Made by a program: the position numbers and the translations under genes. 27,791 bases of DNA from Bacteroidales bacterium (lineage in GTDB: Bacteria; Bacteroidota; Bacteroidia; Bacteroidales; WCHB1-69). The notes under the pieces are model-generated. The model was not told where the DNA came from. It saw only the letters and a list, made by a program, of their open reading frames with translations, and did not search any database. The stretch is taken from NCBI GenBank assembly GCA_016285615.1, contig JAEERB010000013.1:1-27791 (forward strand), read 5' to 3'. Below, piece after piece: positions 15,325 to 22,770 of this stretch; the first letter of the stretch is position 1, and every line of letters begins with the position of its first letter.

Positions 15325-18300
15325 TTAAAAATCAGTACCTATCGAGAACATCAACATGCCTCTCTTCTTGTAGATCTTGTAGTCTTCCACGCCCCAAGCA
15401 TAGTCGAGTTTGAGGAAATAGCCGAGCACGCTGGCACGCAAACCCAACCCGAAACCGCCAATGAACGGCTCAACCTGACGATGCACCTTGGCTGAGATAG
15501 AGCCGCTTTCCACAATACGGGTATAGAGACTGTTCTCTTTCGAGTAGGGCGTAAGTCCCGTCCAGGCCGTACCAAAGTCGCCAAACAGCACCAACTGCAA
15601 CGATTTGAGGAAGTTGCTCGAGATGCGCCGTGCGGTGAACATCTGCACAATGGGCATACGCAACTCGGTGCTCAGCACCACAAACGAGGTGCCGTTGCGG
15701 ATATTCTGCTCAAAGCCGCGCATGTTGGTGGCCAACGTCTGGTAAGCATATCCTTTGGAGGGATCCACCCAAATGCCACTGTTGAACTTGGCTAAAATCC
15801 AGTTGTCGATACCTCCCATGTAGTAAATTAGGCGGCTGGTGCCAAAGTTGGTGCTGCCCGCCAAACGGGTGGCCCACGTCATATTGCGGAACACTTTCAC
15901 CGACTTGCGGGCATCAAAGCCCACCACCAGCAAGTTCTTCATATCCTTGTCGATACGATGGTTGTACTCGGCAAAAATCTTGATTTTGCTGCCGCGCCAC
16001 AAGTTGACGGCCAGTTCCTTCGACGAGTCGAAAACATACTCCAGCTTGACGCCACCCCACACATGGCGCTCATCCTTCTTCTCTAACGAATAGTCATTCA
16101 AACCCGCCATAATATAGGTCTCGTAGCGTCCCGTAAACTGCAAGCGCAAGCTGTTGGTTTTGTTAAACGGATATTTGAGAATGTAGAAAATACTGTTATT
16201 GTGCTGCTTATAGAGGTATTGGTCCACATACGACTTCAGCGACTGCCGATAGACCACCACTTGGCGGTCGAGGCGGCGTGCCAAGTTCTCATAACTCAGC
16301 ATCACTTCGTTATTGTCCAAATCGAATGAGAGTCTGAAGCCCGCCGAGATGCGGTAATCCTCAAACAGGTCGTGTATGCCCACCATCACGAGGGCGTTGA
16401 GGCCCGCGTTGAGATAAATGGGGTTCTTGTCGCCGGTAAACTGCTGGTAGGTGGTATTCAAAAAACTGAAGTCGGCTTGTGTAACCAACTTATTAACAGT
16501 ATATTGTACATAATAATTTCTCGGTACCTGCTGGATAAACTCGAAACCGTCGGCCAAATTGCCGCTTAGGCCTTTAGGTTGGCGCGCCGTACGGAGCGAA
16601 TCGCCACGTGCCTGCAGGTCGCTGCGGCGCACTTGATAGAAGCCGTGCTTCGTGCTGCCCGACTTGCGGAGACTCTTCTTAGCCGCCGCCAGGCTGTCGC
16701 GCTGACGCTGCTCCGCGCGCATCTGCCGCTGGAACGACGAAGGTGCCGCCGGCTGCGACAGTTTCTCCTCCACAGGGTGGATATAGATCTTCTTCACGTT
16801 GCCGTTAAGCACAATGTCGGCCACCTGCCCCGACGCAGCATCGTAGTCGTGCTCGAGAATGCTGTAAGCATTGTCGGTCAGTGGCGACACCCTGGCCGAG
16901 TAGGCATAGTGGATGGCCGTGTCGATGCGGCTGATGGTGCTGTCGAAACGAGCTGAGTAGCGGTTGACAATGCCCGTCTCGTCTCCCAAAAAGAGAATAC
17001 CTTCCGCGCCCTCCTTCACCTCCGTCTCGTTGGCGTAGGGCGTATTGGTCACTCTAAGCAACTGATTATCTTTATGTTTGTAATCATAAAGGAATAAGTC
17101 ATACGACGATTGGGGGCGGGCGGTGAAAAATGTTTCCTGGGTGTTCAGCGTATCGTGGTTTCTATTGGAAGAAAAGATGATTTTGCGCTGATTATCAATA
17201 AATTTTGGGGCATAATCGTCAAAAACATCCTTGGTGACATACTGAATGGAGCGCGCCTTGAAACTGTAGAGGAAGATATCCGACTGGCCGTTTTTAAAAC
17301 CCGAGAAGAGCAGGAGTTTGCCGTCGTCGGAGAAGGAGAAGTCGGTGATTTTCTCCACATCTACCAGCAGGCGGTCGTCCAATTTGCCGCTCTCCACATC
17401 GTAGGGATAGTAGTAGCAGCGCCCTTTGTCCTCGATGGTGAAACCCAGCATACCGCCCTGCGGGTGCCAGTTGATGAGCGGGAAAGTCAGGTCGGGGTTG
17501 TCCTCCGTCTTCTGGAACTTGCGGAAAATCACCTTGGCTTTCTTCATCTCGGCCGTCTTTACCCACACCTTAATCTGTCCCGCCTCATTGGTCGAGTAGG
17601 CGTAATCCTCACCGTTGGGGGCTATCTTTATCTGCGCGTAATCGCGTTTGCGCTTGGCTTTCTGAACAATGCCCACCTCTTCGGGCATTGTCCGTTTCAT
17701 ATCCTTCTTATACAGAGCATAATAGTAGCGATACCAATTGGCTAGCAGCTGCCTGTAGCCGACGCCCGTGCCGTAGTAGAAGCCCTTCTCGATGCTTTTC
17801 GAAGAGCGGGTGGCGTACAAGATGGTCGAGATGGTGTTCTCGCCGTAGATGTCGGCCACATATTTCCAGAACGAGTGGCCGGCGTAGGTCGCCTCGCGGG
17901 GCGAAAGCTCGTCAAAATCGGCGTAGCGCTGCGTCAGGATGCCGTCCTTGACATGCGCGTCAATCAGGCTGTTCCAGTGCTCGCCGATGTAGGAAGCCAG
18001 GCCACTGTAATACCAATTGGGCACGTTAAAGAGCGTGGCGGCGGAGATATTGGAGCCGACGCTCTGGCCTTCGACAATCAGGCGGGCGTAGATGTTGGCG
18101 ATGCCGCTGCGAATCATCGCGTCGAAGTTGCGGTGGTTGCCGTCGAAATAGAGATAGGCCTTGGTGCCGTAGATGTTGGTCACGCCACCTTGATTGTAGA
18201 AATCGTCGTCATCGTAGGCAAAATTCGACTCCCGGAAATCGGATTGCGTATTATAGACGATGAATTGCAGTTTCTTGGTCGGCGCAAAGTTAAAAAGCCG

Positions 18301-18564
18301 CTCAATTTCATCCATAAACTGAGGCGCCTTAAACATCGTATATTGCGCCAACATCTTGCCTGTAGGGTAAAAATAGACATCAAACTGGGTGGTGCGGTAA
18401 TAGGTCCAGTTGAACTTCTGATACTGCACCCTATTTTTGCCGAAAGAAAGCTGCGAACCATTGTAAAACTGCGCCTTTAGCGGAAACGAAGAGACCACCC
18501 ATCCCAATATCAACAAAGTGATAATGAAAAATTTATAATTGGAATTGTGAATGAATCGTTTCAT
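15325..18564 (-). CDS. Large outer-membrane protein: degenerate peptidase-MA domain, beta-propeller and C-terminal barrel
   Basis: A 1079-residue protein from the ATG at 18564; a GTG two codons upstream is the only alternative. A signal peptide ends near LKAQ (about residue 32). Residues 50-290 resemble a peptidase MA-like gluzincin fold, with PNWYYSGLASYIGEHW matching the PxWxxEGLAxY region. However, the expected HExxH helix reads MIRSGIANIYARL and the EG is SG, so zinc ligands are lost. About 300-620 is a TolB-like WD40/PD40 propeller (IKIAPNGEDYAYSTNEAG, FSFSDDGKLLLFSG, FSSNRNHD). A charged linker (about 640-690) leads to a beta-barrel region (about 720-1079) that ends in Phe (MFSIGTDF), as outer-membrane proteins do. 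Bacteroidetes homologues are often labelled TolB-like. Its role is unknown; a periplasmic binding module attached to a barrel is inferred. Confidence 0.8.
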   Translation of the reverse strand: MKRFIHNSNYKFFIITLLILGWVVSSFPLKAQFYNGSQLSFGKNRVQYQKFNWTYYRTTQFDVYFYPTGKMLAQYTMFKAPQFMDEIERLFNFAPTKKLQFIVYNTQSDFRESNFAYDDDDFYNQGGVTNIYGTKAYLYFDGNHRNFDAMIRSGIANIYARLIVEGQSVGSNISAATLFNVPNWYYSGLASYIGEHWNSLIDAHVKDGILTQRYADFDELSPREATYAGHSFWKYVADIYGENTISTILYATRSSKSIEKGFYYGTGVGYRQLLANWYRYYYALYKKDMKRTMPEEVGIVQKAKRKRDYAQIKIAPNGEDYAYSTNEAGQIKVWVKTAEMKKAKVIFRKFQKTEDNPDLTFPLINWHPQGGMLGFTIEDKGRCYYYPYDVESGKLDDRLLVDVEKITDFSFSDDGKLLLFSGFKNGQSDIFLYSFKARSIQYVTKDVFDDYAPKFIDNQRKIIFSSNRNHDTLNTQETFFTARPQSSYDLFLYDYKHKDNQLLRVTNTPYANETEVKEGAEGILFLGDETGIVNRYSARFDSTISRIDTAIHYAYSARVSPLTDNAYSILEHDYDAASGQVADIVLNGNVKKIYIHPVEEKLSQPAAPSSFQRQMRAEQRQRDSLAAAKKSLRKSGSTKHGFYQVRRSDLQARGDSLRTARQPKGLSGNLADGFEFIQQVPRNYYVQYTVNKLVTQADFSFLNTTYQQFTGDKNPIYLNAGLNALVMVGIHDLFEDYRISAGFRLSFDLDNNEVMLSYENLARRLDRQVVVYRQSLKSYVDQYLYKQHNNSIFYILKYPFNKTNSLRLQFTGRYETYIMAGLNDYSLEKKDERHVWGGVKLEYVFDSSKELAVNLWRGSKIKIFAEYNHRIDKDMKNLLVVGFDARKSVKVFRNMTWATRLAGSTNFGTSRLIYYMGGIDNWILAKFNSGIWVDPSKGYAYQTLATNMRGFEQNIRNGTSFVVLSTELRMPIVQMFTARRISSNFLKSLQLVLFGDFGTAWTGLTPYSKENSLYTRIVESGSISAKVHRQVEPFIGGFGLGLRASVLGYFLKLDYAWGVEDYKIYKKRGMLMFSIGTDF

Positions 18565-18648
18565 TTCCACTATGGCAAAATAAGTGGGCTAAATTACAAA
18601 AAATAATGAAAGGCTTTGGTTTTGAGAGGTTGCAATGTAAAATTATTG

Positions 18649-18656
18649 TATATTTG
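18649..18656 (+). promoter_or_regulatory. -7 promoter element of the pyrH operon
   Basis: TATATTTG matches TAnnTTTG. It ends 15 bp before the chosen pyrH ATG, so the leader would be only about 8-11 nt. It lies downstream of an in-frame ATG at 18606, which argues against that longer start. Confidence 0.6.
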
Positions 18657-18671
18657 CCACAAAATTTTAGA

Positions 18672-19382
18672 ATGCAAGTTAAGCGTATTTTATTGAAATT
18701 CAGTGGTGAATCTTTGGCAGGACAAGACTCTTACGGTTTAGACTACCAAGCGGTGAATCATTTTGCAGAAGAAATCAAATCGGTCGTGGATCGAGGTGTT
18801 GAAGTCGGCGTAGTTATCGGCGGCGGCAACATCTTCCGCGGCGTGAAAGGTGCCGGCAAAGGCTTCGACCGCTGTCAGGGCGACTATATGGGCATGCTGG
18901 CCACCATCATCAACGGCATGGCCATGCAGAATGCACTGGAAGCTATGGACGTGAAAGTCAAGTTGTTCTCGTCATTGGAAATTGAAGGCGTAGTGGAAAA
19001 GATCTTCTTCAAGAAGGTGGTTGAGCACTTACAAAAGGGCTATGTGGTCATCCTCGCCGGTGGCACTGGCAACCCGTTCTTCACCACCGACTCGGGCGCA
19101 GCGCTGCGTGCCGTTGAAATCAAAGCCGACGCGCTCATCAAGGGCACCCGCGTGGATGGCGTTTACACTGCCGACCCCGAAAAGGACCCCACCGCCACCA
19201 AGTACGACGAGCTTACCTTTACCGAAGCTTACGAGCGCAATCTGAACATCATGGACATGACCGCCTTCACCCTCTGCAAAGAGAATAACATGACGGTATA
19301 TGTCTATAATGCCAATGTGAAGGGCAACCTGCTCAAGATGCTTTCGGGCGAGAAAATTGGAACCAGAATCATAAACAAATAA
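18672..19382 (+). CDS. pyrH: UMP kinase
   Basis: A 236-residue amino-acid-kinase-family enzyme that phosphorylates UMP to UDP in pyrimidine nucleotide synthesis. Motifs: LKFSGESLAG (8-17, ATP-binding start), GVVIGGGNIFRG (acceptor and phosphate loop), ILAGGTGNPFFTTDSGAALRA (nucleotide site) and VDGVYTADPEKDP. The frame extends upstream to 18606, but the extra 22 residues do not fit the family and would lie before the promoter, so I start at MQVKRILL. It is the first gene of a tight operon with a 2TM-domain gene (4 bp gap), frr and gcvH. The pyrH-frr pairing is common in bacteria; here one gene is inserted. Confidence 0.96.
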   Translation: MQVKRILLKFSGESLAGQDSYGLDYQAVNHFAEEIKSVVDRGVEVGVVIGGGNIFRGVKGAGKGFDRCQGDYMGMLATIINGMAMQNALEAMDVKVKLFSSLEIEGVVEKIFFKKVVEHLQKGYVVILAGGTGNPFFTTDSGAALRAVEIKADALIKGTRVDGVYTADPEKDPTATKYDELTFTEAYERNLNIMDMTAFTLCKENNMTVYVYNANVKGNLLKMLSGEKIGTRIINK

Positions 19383-19386
19383 AGCT

Positions 19387-19800
19387 ATGGACGAGAACAC
19401 CCAGGTTGTAGAGCAACCGGAAATGATTGACATCAAGACATACCGAATTGCCAACAAGCGCTCCCACTTCAAGAAGCACATCGCCATCTATTTCCTGCTG
19501 ATGATTGTGCTGTGGGTGCTCTATTTCTTCATCTTCCGCGAGCCTAAGACTCCTGAAACCGCAGACGCTCCCATGGGCTTGTTCCTCAAGAGCCTCCTTT
19601 TTGTCACCATCATCTGGACGGTGCTCCTCTTCTTCCATTACCTGTTTGTTTATCGCCTCAACGCCACCATGGTTGACCGCGAAATCAAGAAGTTGCAGAA
19701 GGAGATCAAGAACAAGAAAATGCAGTTGGAAAAACTGAAAGAGGAGGCCAAGCAACTCGCCAATCCCGACAAAACCGACAATCCTATTAACGAAGAATAA
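19387..19800 (+). CDS. 2TM-domain protein with C-terminal coiled coil
   Basis: A 137-residue inner-membrane protein. A polar N-terminus (1-28) precedes HFKKHIAIYFLLMIVLW (28-44), which resembles the 2TM-domain start, with hydrophobic segments at about 31-50 and 66-89. A highly charged helix follows (95-126, KKLQKEIKNKKMQLEKLKEEAKQL), likely a coiled coil on the cytoplasmic side. In Bacteroidetes this domain occurs alone or on histidine kinases; its function is unknown. It begins 4 bp after pyrH and ends 19 bp before frr, so it is translated from the same mRNA. Confidence 0.8.
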   Translation: MDENTQVVEQPEMIDIKTYRIANKRSHFKKHIAIYFLLMIVLWVLYFFIFREPKTPETADAPMGLFLKSLLFVTIIWTVLLFFHYLFVYRLNATMVDREIKKLQKEIKNKKMQLEKLKEEAKQLANPDKTDNPINEE

Positions 19801-19819
19801 GTAATCTAATATCTTTACA

Positions 19820-20383
19820 ATGACTGAAGAAACAAAAAAATGCCTGGACCAGGCTAAGGAAAGCATGAACGCCGTGATTGCCTTCTACGATAAGGAATTG
19901 CAGAAAGTACGCGCCGGCAAGGCCTCTCCGCAAATGCTGGAAGGTCTTAAAGTGGACTATTACGGCAACCCCACGCCTGTTGAGCAGGTGGCCAACATCA
20001 ATACACCCGACGCCCGACAGATTGTCATCCAACCCTGGGAACGCAATATGCTGCCCGTCATCGAGAAAGCCATTCTGGCCGCCAATCTGGGCTTCACTCC
20101 GCAAAACACGGGTGAGTTCATCCGCATCGTGGTGCCCACACCGACCGAAGAGCGCAGAAAAGAGCTGGTGAAGAAGAGCCGCCAGGATGCCGAGCAGAAC
20201 AAAGTGAGCATCCGCAACATCCGCCGTACCGCCAACGATACCGCCAAGAAGCTGAAAGACAATGGTATCCCAGAAGATATGGTGAAGAAACTGGAAGGCG
20301 ACATCCAGAAGATGACCGACGAGTTCATTGCCAAGATTGAAAAGATGGCCGACGCCAAAGAAAAAGAAATCATGACTGTATAA
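19820..20383 (+). CDS. frr: Ribosome recycling factor
   Basis: A 187-residue protein of normal length that with EF-G splits ribosomes from mRNA after termination. Recognisable segments are the helix with VRAGKASPQMLEGLKVDYYG (30-49), the beta domain start TPVEQVANINTPDARQIVIQPW (52-73), AILAANLGFTPQNTG (84-98), the RIVVPTPTEERRKELVKK region (102-119) and the C-terminal helix ending in KMADAKEKEIMTV. It lies between the 2TM gene and gcvH in the pyrH operon. Confidence 0.97.
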   Translation: MTEETKKCLDQAKESMNAVIAFYDKELQKVRAGKASPQMLEGLKVDYYGNPTPVEQVANINTPDARQIVIQPWERNMLPVIEKAILAANLGFTPQNTGEFIRIVVPTPTEERRKELVKKSRQDAEQNKVSIRNIRRTANDTAKKLKDNGIPEDMVKKLEGDIQKMTDEFIAKIEKMADAKEKEIMTV

Positions 20384-20402
20384 TTTTATAAAACAACAAA
20401 TT

Positions 20403-20780
20403 ATGAAAGCATTAGACAACTACAAATTCACAAAAGATCACGAATGGATTACCATGGACGGCGACACCGCTATCATCGGCATCACCGCTTACGCCGCTGA
20501 CCAGCTGGGCGATATCGTTTTCGTTGACATCAACACCGTGGGCGAAACCCTGAACAAAGAAGAAGTTTTCGGCACCATCGAAGCCGTTAAGACCGTTTCC
20601 GACATTTTCTTGCCCATTGGCGGTGAAGTGCTCGAGTTCAACGAAGCCCTCGAAGGCAACCCTGGCTTAATCAACTCTGACCCCTACGGCGAAGGCTGGA
20701 TTATCAAACTGAAACCCGCTAACGTTGCAGAAATGAACGAGTTGATGGACGAAAACGCCTACAACGCACTGATCGGCTAA
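20403..20780 (+). CDS. gcvH: Glycine cleavage system H protein
   Basis: A 125-residue lipoyl-carrier protein that shuttles the aminomethyl group between the P and T proteins of the glycine cleavage system. The lipoylation site is Lys63 in FGTIEAVKTVSDI. Other hallmarks are KDHEWI near the start, GDIVFVDINTVGE before the hairpin, and the C-terminal NPYGEGWI-like SDPYGEGWIIKLKP. Length is normal. No gcvP, gcvT or lipoate-ligase gene is in the window. It closes the pyrH-2TM-frr-gcvH operon (19 bp after frr). The gap before it is too short for a glycine riboswitch. Confidence 0.97.
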   Translation: MKALDNYKFTKDHEWITMDGDTAIIGITAYAADQLGDIVFVDINTVGETLNKEEVFGTIEAVKTVSDIFLPIGGEVLEFNEALEGNPGLINSDPYGEGWIIKLKPANVAEMNELMDENAYNALIG

Positions 20781-20800
20781 TCCGCTGATTTTGTAATTCT

Positions 20801-20848
20801 AAAAGTGACAAGGTGCCAATTTTTCCGCATTTTGTCACTTTTTTTTTG
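20801..20848 (+). terminator. Terminator of the pyrH-gcvH operon
   Basis: AAAAGTGACAA (20801-20811) pairs with TTGTCACTTTT (20832-20842); the stem continues inward with GGTGC/GCATT including two G-T pairs, for about 16 bp. A T-run extends to 20848. It begins 21 bp after the gcvH stop. Confidence 0.9.
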
Positions 20849-20876
20849 CCAACATGAATTGCACGATAATTTTTTT

Positions 20877-20884
20877 TATCTTTG
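20877..20884 (+). promoter_or_regulatory. -7 promoter element of the tonB-type gene
   Basis: TATCTTTG matches TAnnTTTG, directly after the preceding terminator. Transcription should start near 20891, about 35 nt before the ATG at 20927. It supports that ATG rather than the upstream in-frame start at 20882. No -33 match at standard spacing. Confidence 0.6.
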
Positions 20885-20926
20885 CAGCGTTATTATTGTG
20901 AGAACTATCTAATAAAAATAACCAAC

Positions 20927-21610
20927 ATGTTAGAGAAAAAAACACCAAAAGGCGATATCGAAAGCAAGAGAGGTTCCTTTATTCTCATTGGCTTGATTGT
21001 GGTGCTCAGCTTGGTTTATGCCGGCTTTGAACTCTTTGCCAATCAGGATAAACAAGAACTCGTTGTGGAAGATATGGATGAAGTCATCATCGTGGAAGAT
21101 GATGTATTGGCAACCGACCAGACACCTCCCCCGCCACCCCCTCCCGTAGCTCAACAACAAGAAGTCATCCTGAACATTGTGGAAGACAATATCAAGGTTA
21201 ACACCGACTTTGACTTCTCACAGGACTTCGATGAGAACCTCGAAATTGAAGAGTACGTTCCCATTGACATCGTGGAAGAAGTGGTAGATGACACGCCTCC
21301 TGTACGTTTTGCAGAAAAAATGCCCGAATTCATCGGAGGTATGGACGCTCTGTATGCCTTCCTGAGAGAGAATCTGGTTTATCCCGAGGTGGCCCGTAAC
21401 AACGGTATCCAAGGTACCGCCGTTATCGAGTTCGTTGTGGAAAGAGACGGTAGCATCAGTAATGTGAAGACGCTGGTGCCCCTGTTCCCCGAATGCGACG
21501 CCGAAGCTATCCGCGTTATCAAGAAACTTCCCAAGTGGAAACCTGGTGAACAGATGGGGAAGCCCGTACGTGTGTTCTACAACATCCCCGTACGTTTCAC
21601 CCTGCAATAA
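20927..21610 (+). CDS. TonB-type energy transducer
   Basis: A 227-residue protein. A 15-residue upstream extension (from 20882) would begin inside the promoter, so I start at MLEKKTP. A cytoplasmic stub (1-16) leads to one membrane helix (17-38). The periplasmic linker (40-130) has a proline run (67-73) but is strongly acidic (VVEDMDEVIIVEDD, FDENLEIEEYVPIDIVEE), unlike the Lys-Pro linker of E. coli TonB. Residues 132-227 are the TonB C-terminal domain (PEFIGGMDALYAFLRENLVYPEVARNNGIQGTAVIEFVVERDG...KLPKWKPGEQMGKPV). It should link proton-motive force to TonB-dependent outer-membrane receptors. No exbB or exbD lies next to it, and it is flanked by its own promoter and terminator. Confidence 0.93.
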   Translation: MLEKKTPKGDIESKRGSFILIGLIVVLSLVYAGFELFANQDKQELVVEDMDEVIIVEDDVLATDQTPPPPPPPVAQQQEVILNIVEDNIKVNTDFDFSQDFDENLEIEEYVPIDIVEEVVDDTPPVRFAEKMPEFIGGMDALYAFLRENLVYPEVARNNGIQGTAVIEFVVERDGSISNVKTLVPLFPECDAEAIRVIKKLPKWKPGEQMGKPVRVFYNIPVRFTLQ

Positions 21611-21632
21611 GACAATCTAAATTCCGAATACG

Positions 21633-21666
21633 AAAGGCCGAGGATTTTTACCTTGGCCTTTTTTTT
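21633..21666 (+). terminator. Terminator after the tonB-type gene
   Basis: AAAGGCCGAGG (21633-21643) pairs with CCTTGGCCTTT (21651-21661) with one G-T pair and a 7-base loop, followed by T residues to 21666. Confidence 0.9.
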
Positions 21667-21711
21667 CTGCGTACATCTGCGATTTCTACGGGAGTGCGAC
21701 CTGTTTGCGCT

Positions 21712-21727
21712 TATTTTTGTATCTTTG
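21712..21727 (+). promoter_or_regulatory. Two overlapping -7 elements upstream of trpS
   Basis: TATTTTTG (21712-21719) and TATCTTTG (21720-21727) both match TAnnTTTG and abut each other. Either could start transcription 30-40 nt before trpS. No clear -33 element fits either. The leader has no tryptophan codon run or T-box-like structure that I can see. Confidence 0.55.
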
Positions 21728-21768
21728 CATCATCATAGTTAAGTCGTTATACTTTAAATCAAAACAAT

Positions 21769-22764
21769 ATGGACATTGTCGTTAGCGGAATCAGACCGAC
21801 AGGACTTTTGCACCTCGGCAACTATTTCGGTGCTTTAAGGAATTTTATCAAGATGCAGAATGAGAACCGCTGCTATTTTTTCATTGCCGACTATCATTCT
21901 CTGACCACCCATCCTAAAGCCGAGCACCTGCACCAGAATATCCGCAATGTGCTGATTGACTACCTGGCCGCCGGCCTTGACCCCGAGAAGGCCGCTATCT
22001 ACGTGCAGAGCGACGTACCACAGGTTTGCGAACTCTCCCTGCTACTCTCAATGCAAGTGTATGTAGGTGAACTTCAGCGTGTTTCCTCTTTCAAAGAGAA
22101 AGTGCGCCGCCAACCCGACAATGTCAACGCCGGCCTGCTGAACTACCCCGTGCTGATGGCCGCCGACATCCTGCTGCACCGCGCCGACAAAGTACCCGTA
22201 GGCAAAGATCAGGAACAGCATCTGGAGTTGACGCGTGACTTTGCCCAGCGATTCAACCATATCCATGGTACCGACTATTTCAAACTGCCCGTGGCCTATA
22301 ACTTCGGCTCCGAACTGGTGAAGATCCCCGGCCTCGACGGCAGCACCAAGATGTCGAAATCGGACAACGAGAACTCGTGCATCTTCCTCTCCGACGCCCC
22401 TGAAGTTATTAAGAAGAAAGTGATGAAAGCCGTGTCAGATGCCGGTCCTACAGAGCCCAACCAACCCAAGCCACAAGCTATCGAAAACCTTTTCACACTA
22501 ATGAAAGCCGTATCGGCTTCCGAAACGCTGCAGTTCTTCGAAGAACAGTACAATCAGTGCCAAATTCGCTACGGCGACATGAAAAAGCAGCTGGCTGCCG
22601 ACATCACCGCCTACATCGCACCCATCTACGAGCGCATACTCGAACTTCGCAGCGATGACGACTACCTGCGTAAGGTGCTACAACGTGGCGCTGAACAAGC
22701 CCGCGAAAGTGCCAGCAAGACCATCCGCGACGTGCGCGAGCTCATCGGCATAAAACCTATGTAA
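21769..22764 (+). CDS. trpS: Tryptophanyl-tRNA synthetase
   Basis: A 331-residue class I aminoacyl-tRNA synthetase of normal bacterial length. The HIGH-type motif is PTGLLHLGNYFG (10-21) and the KMSKS loop is intact at 194-198 (GSTKMSKSDNEN). ADILLHRADKVPVGKDQEQHLELTRD (132-157) forms the tryptophan and ATP pocket. It charges tRNA-Trp. The following gene begins 6 bp after the stop, so trpS, hflX and probably speB form one transcript from the promoter at 21712. Confidence 0.97.
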   Translation: MDIVVSGIRPTGLLHLGNYFGALRNFIKMQNENRCYFFIADYHSLTTHPKAEHLHQNIRNVLIDYLAAGLDPEKAAIYVQSDVPQVCELSLLLSMQVYVGELQRVSSFKEKVRRQPDNVNAGLLNYPVLMAADILLHRADKVPVGKDQEQHLELTRDFAQRFNHIHGTDYFKLPVAYNFGSELVKIPGLDGSTKMSKSDNENSCIFLSDAPEVIKKKVMKAVSDAGPTEPNQPKPQAIENLFTLMKAVSASETLQFFEEQYNQCQIRYGDMKKQLAADITAYIAPIYERILELRSDDDYLRKVLQRGAEQARESASKTIRDVRELIGIKPM

Positions 22765-22770
22765 AACAGC

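Noticed and set aside
17110..17745. A 211-codon plus-strand frame, and similar ones at 17875-18480 and 14693-15268
   Set aside because: They are antisense to the large outer-membrane gene and to the NfeD-family gene. Composition follows the codon structure of the real genes and no start signals or families are seen.
18606..18671. Longer N-terminus for pyrH
   Set aside because: The extra residues do not fit UMP kinase and the -7 promoter element lies inside this stretch.
20384..20402. Glycine riboswitch upstream of gcvH
   Set aside because: Only 19 bp separate frr and gcvH, far too short for an aptamer.
21728..21768. T-box or tryptophan attenuator in the trpS leader
   Set aside because: The leader is about 40 nt, has no run of Trp codons and no terminator-type stem.
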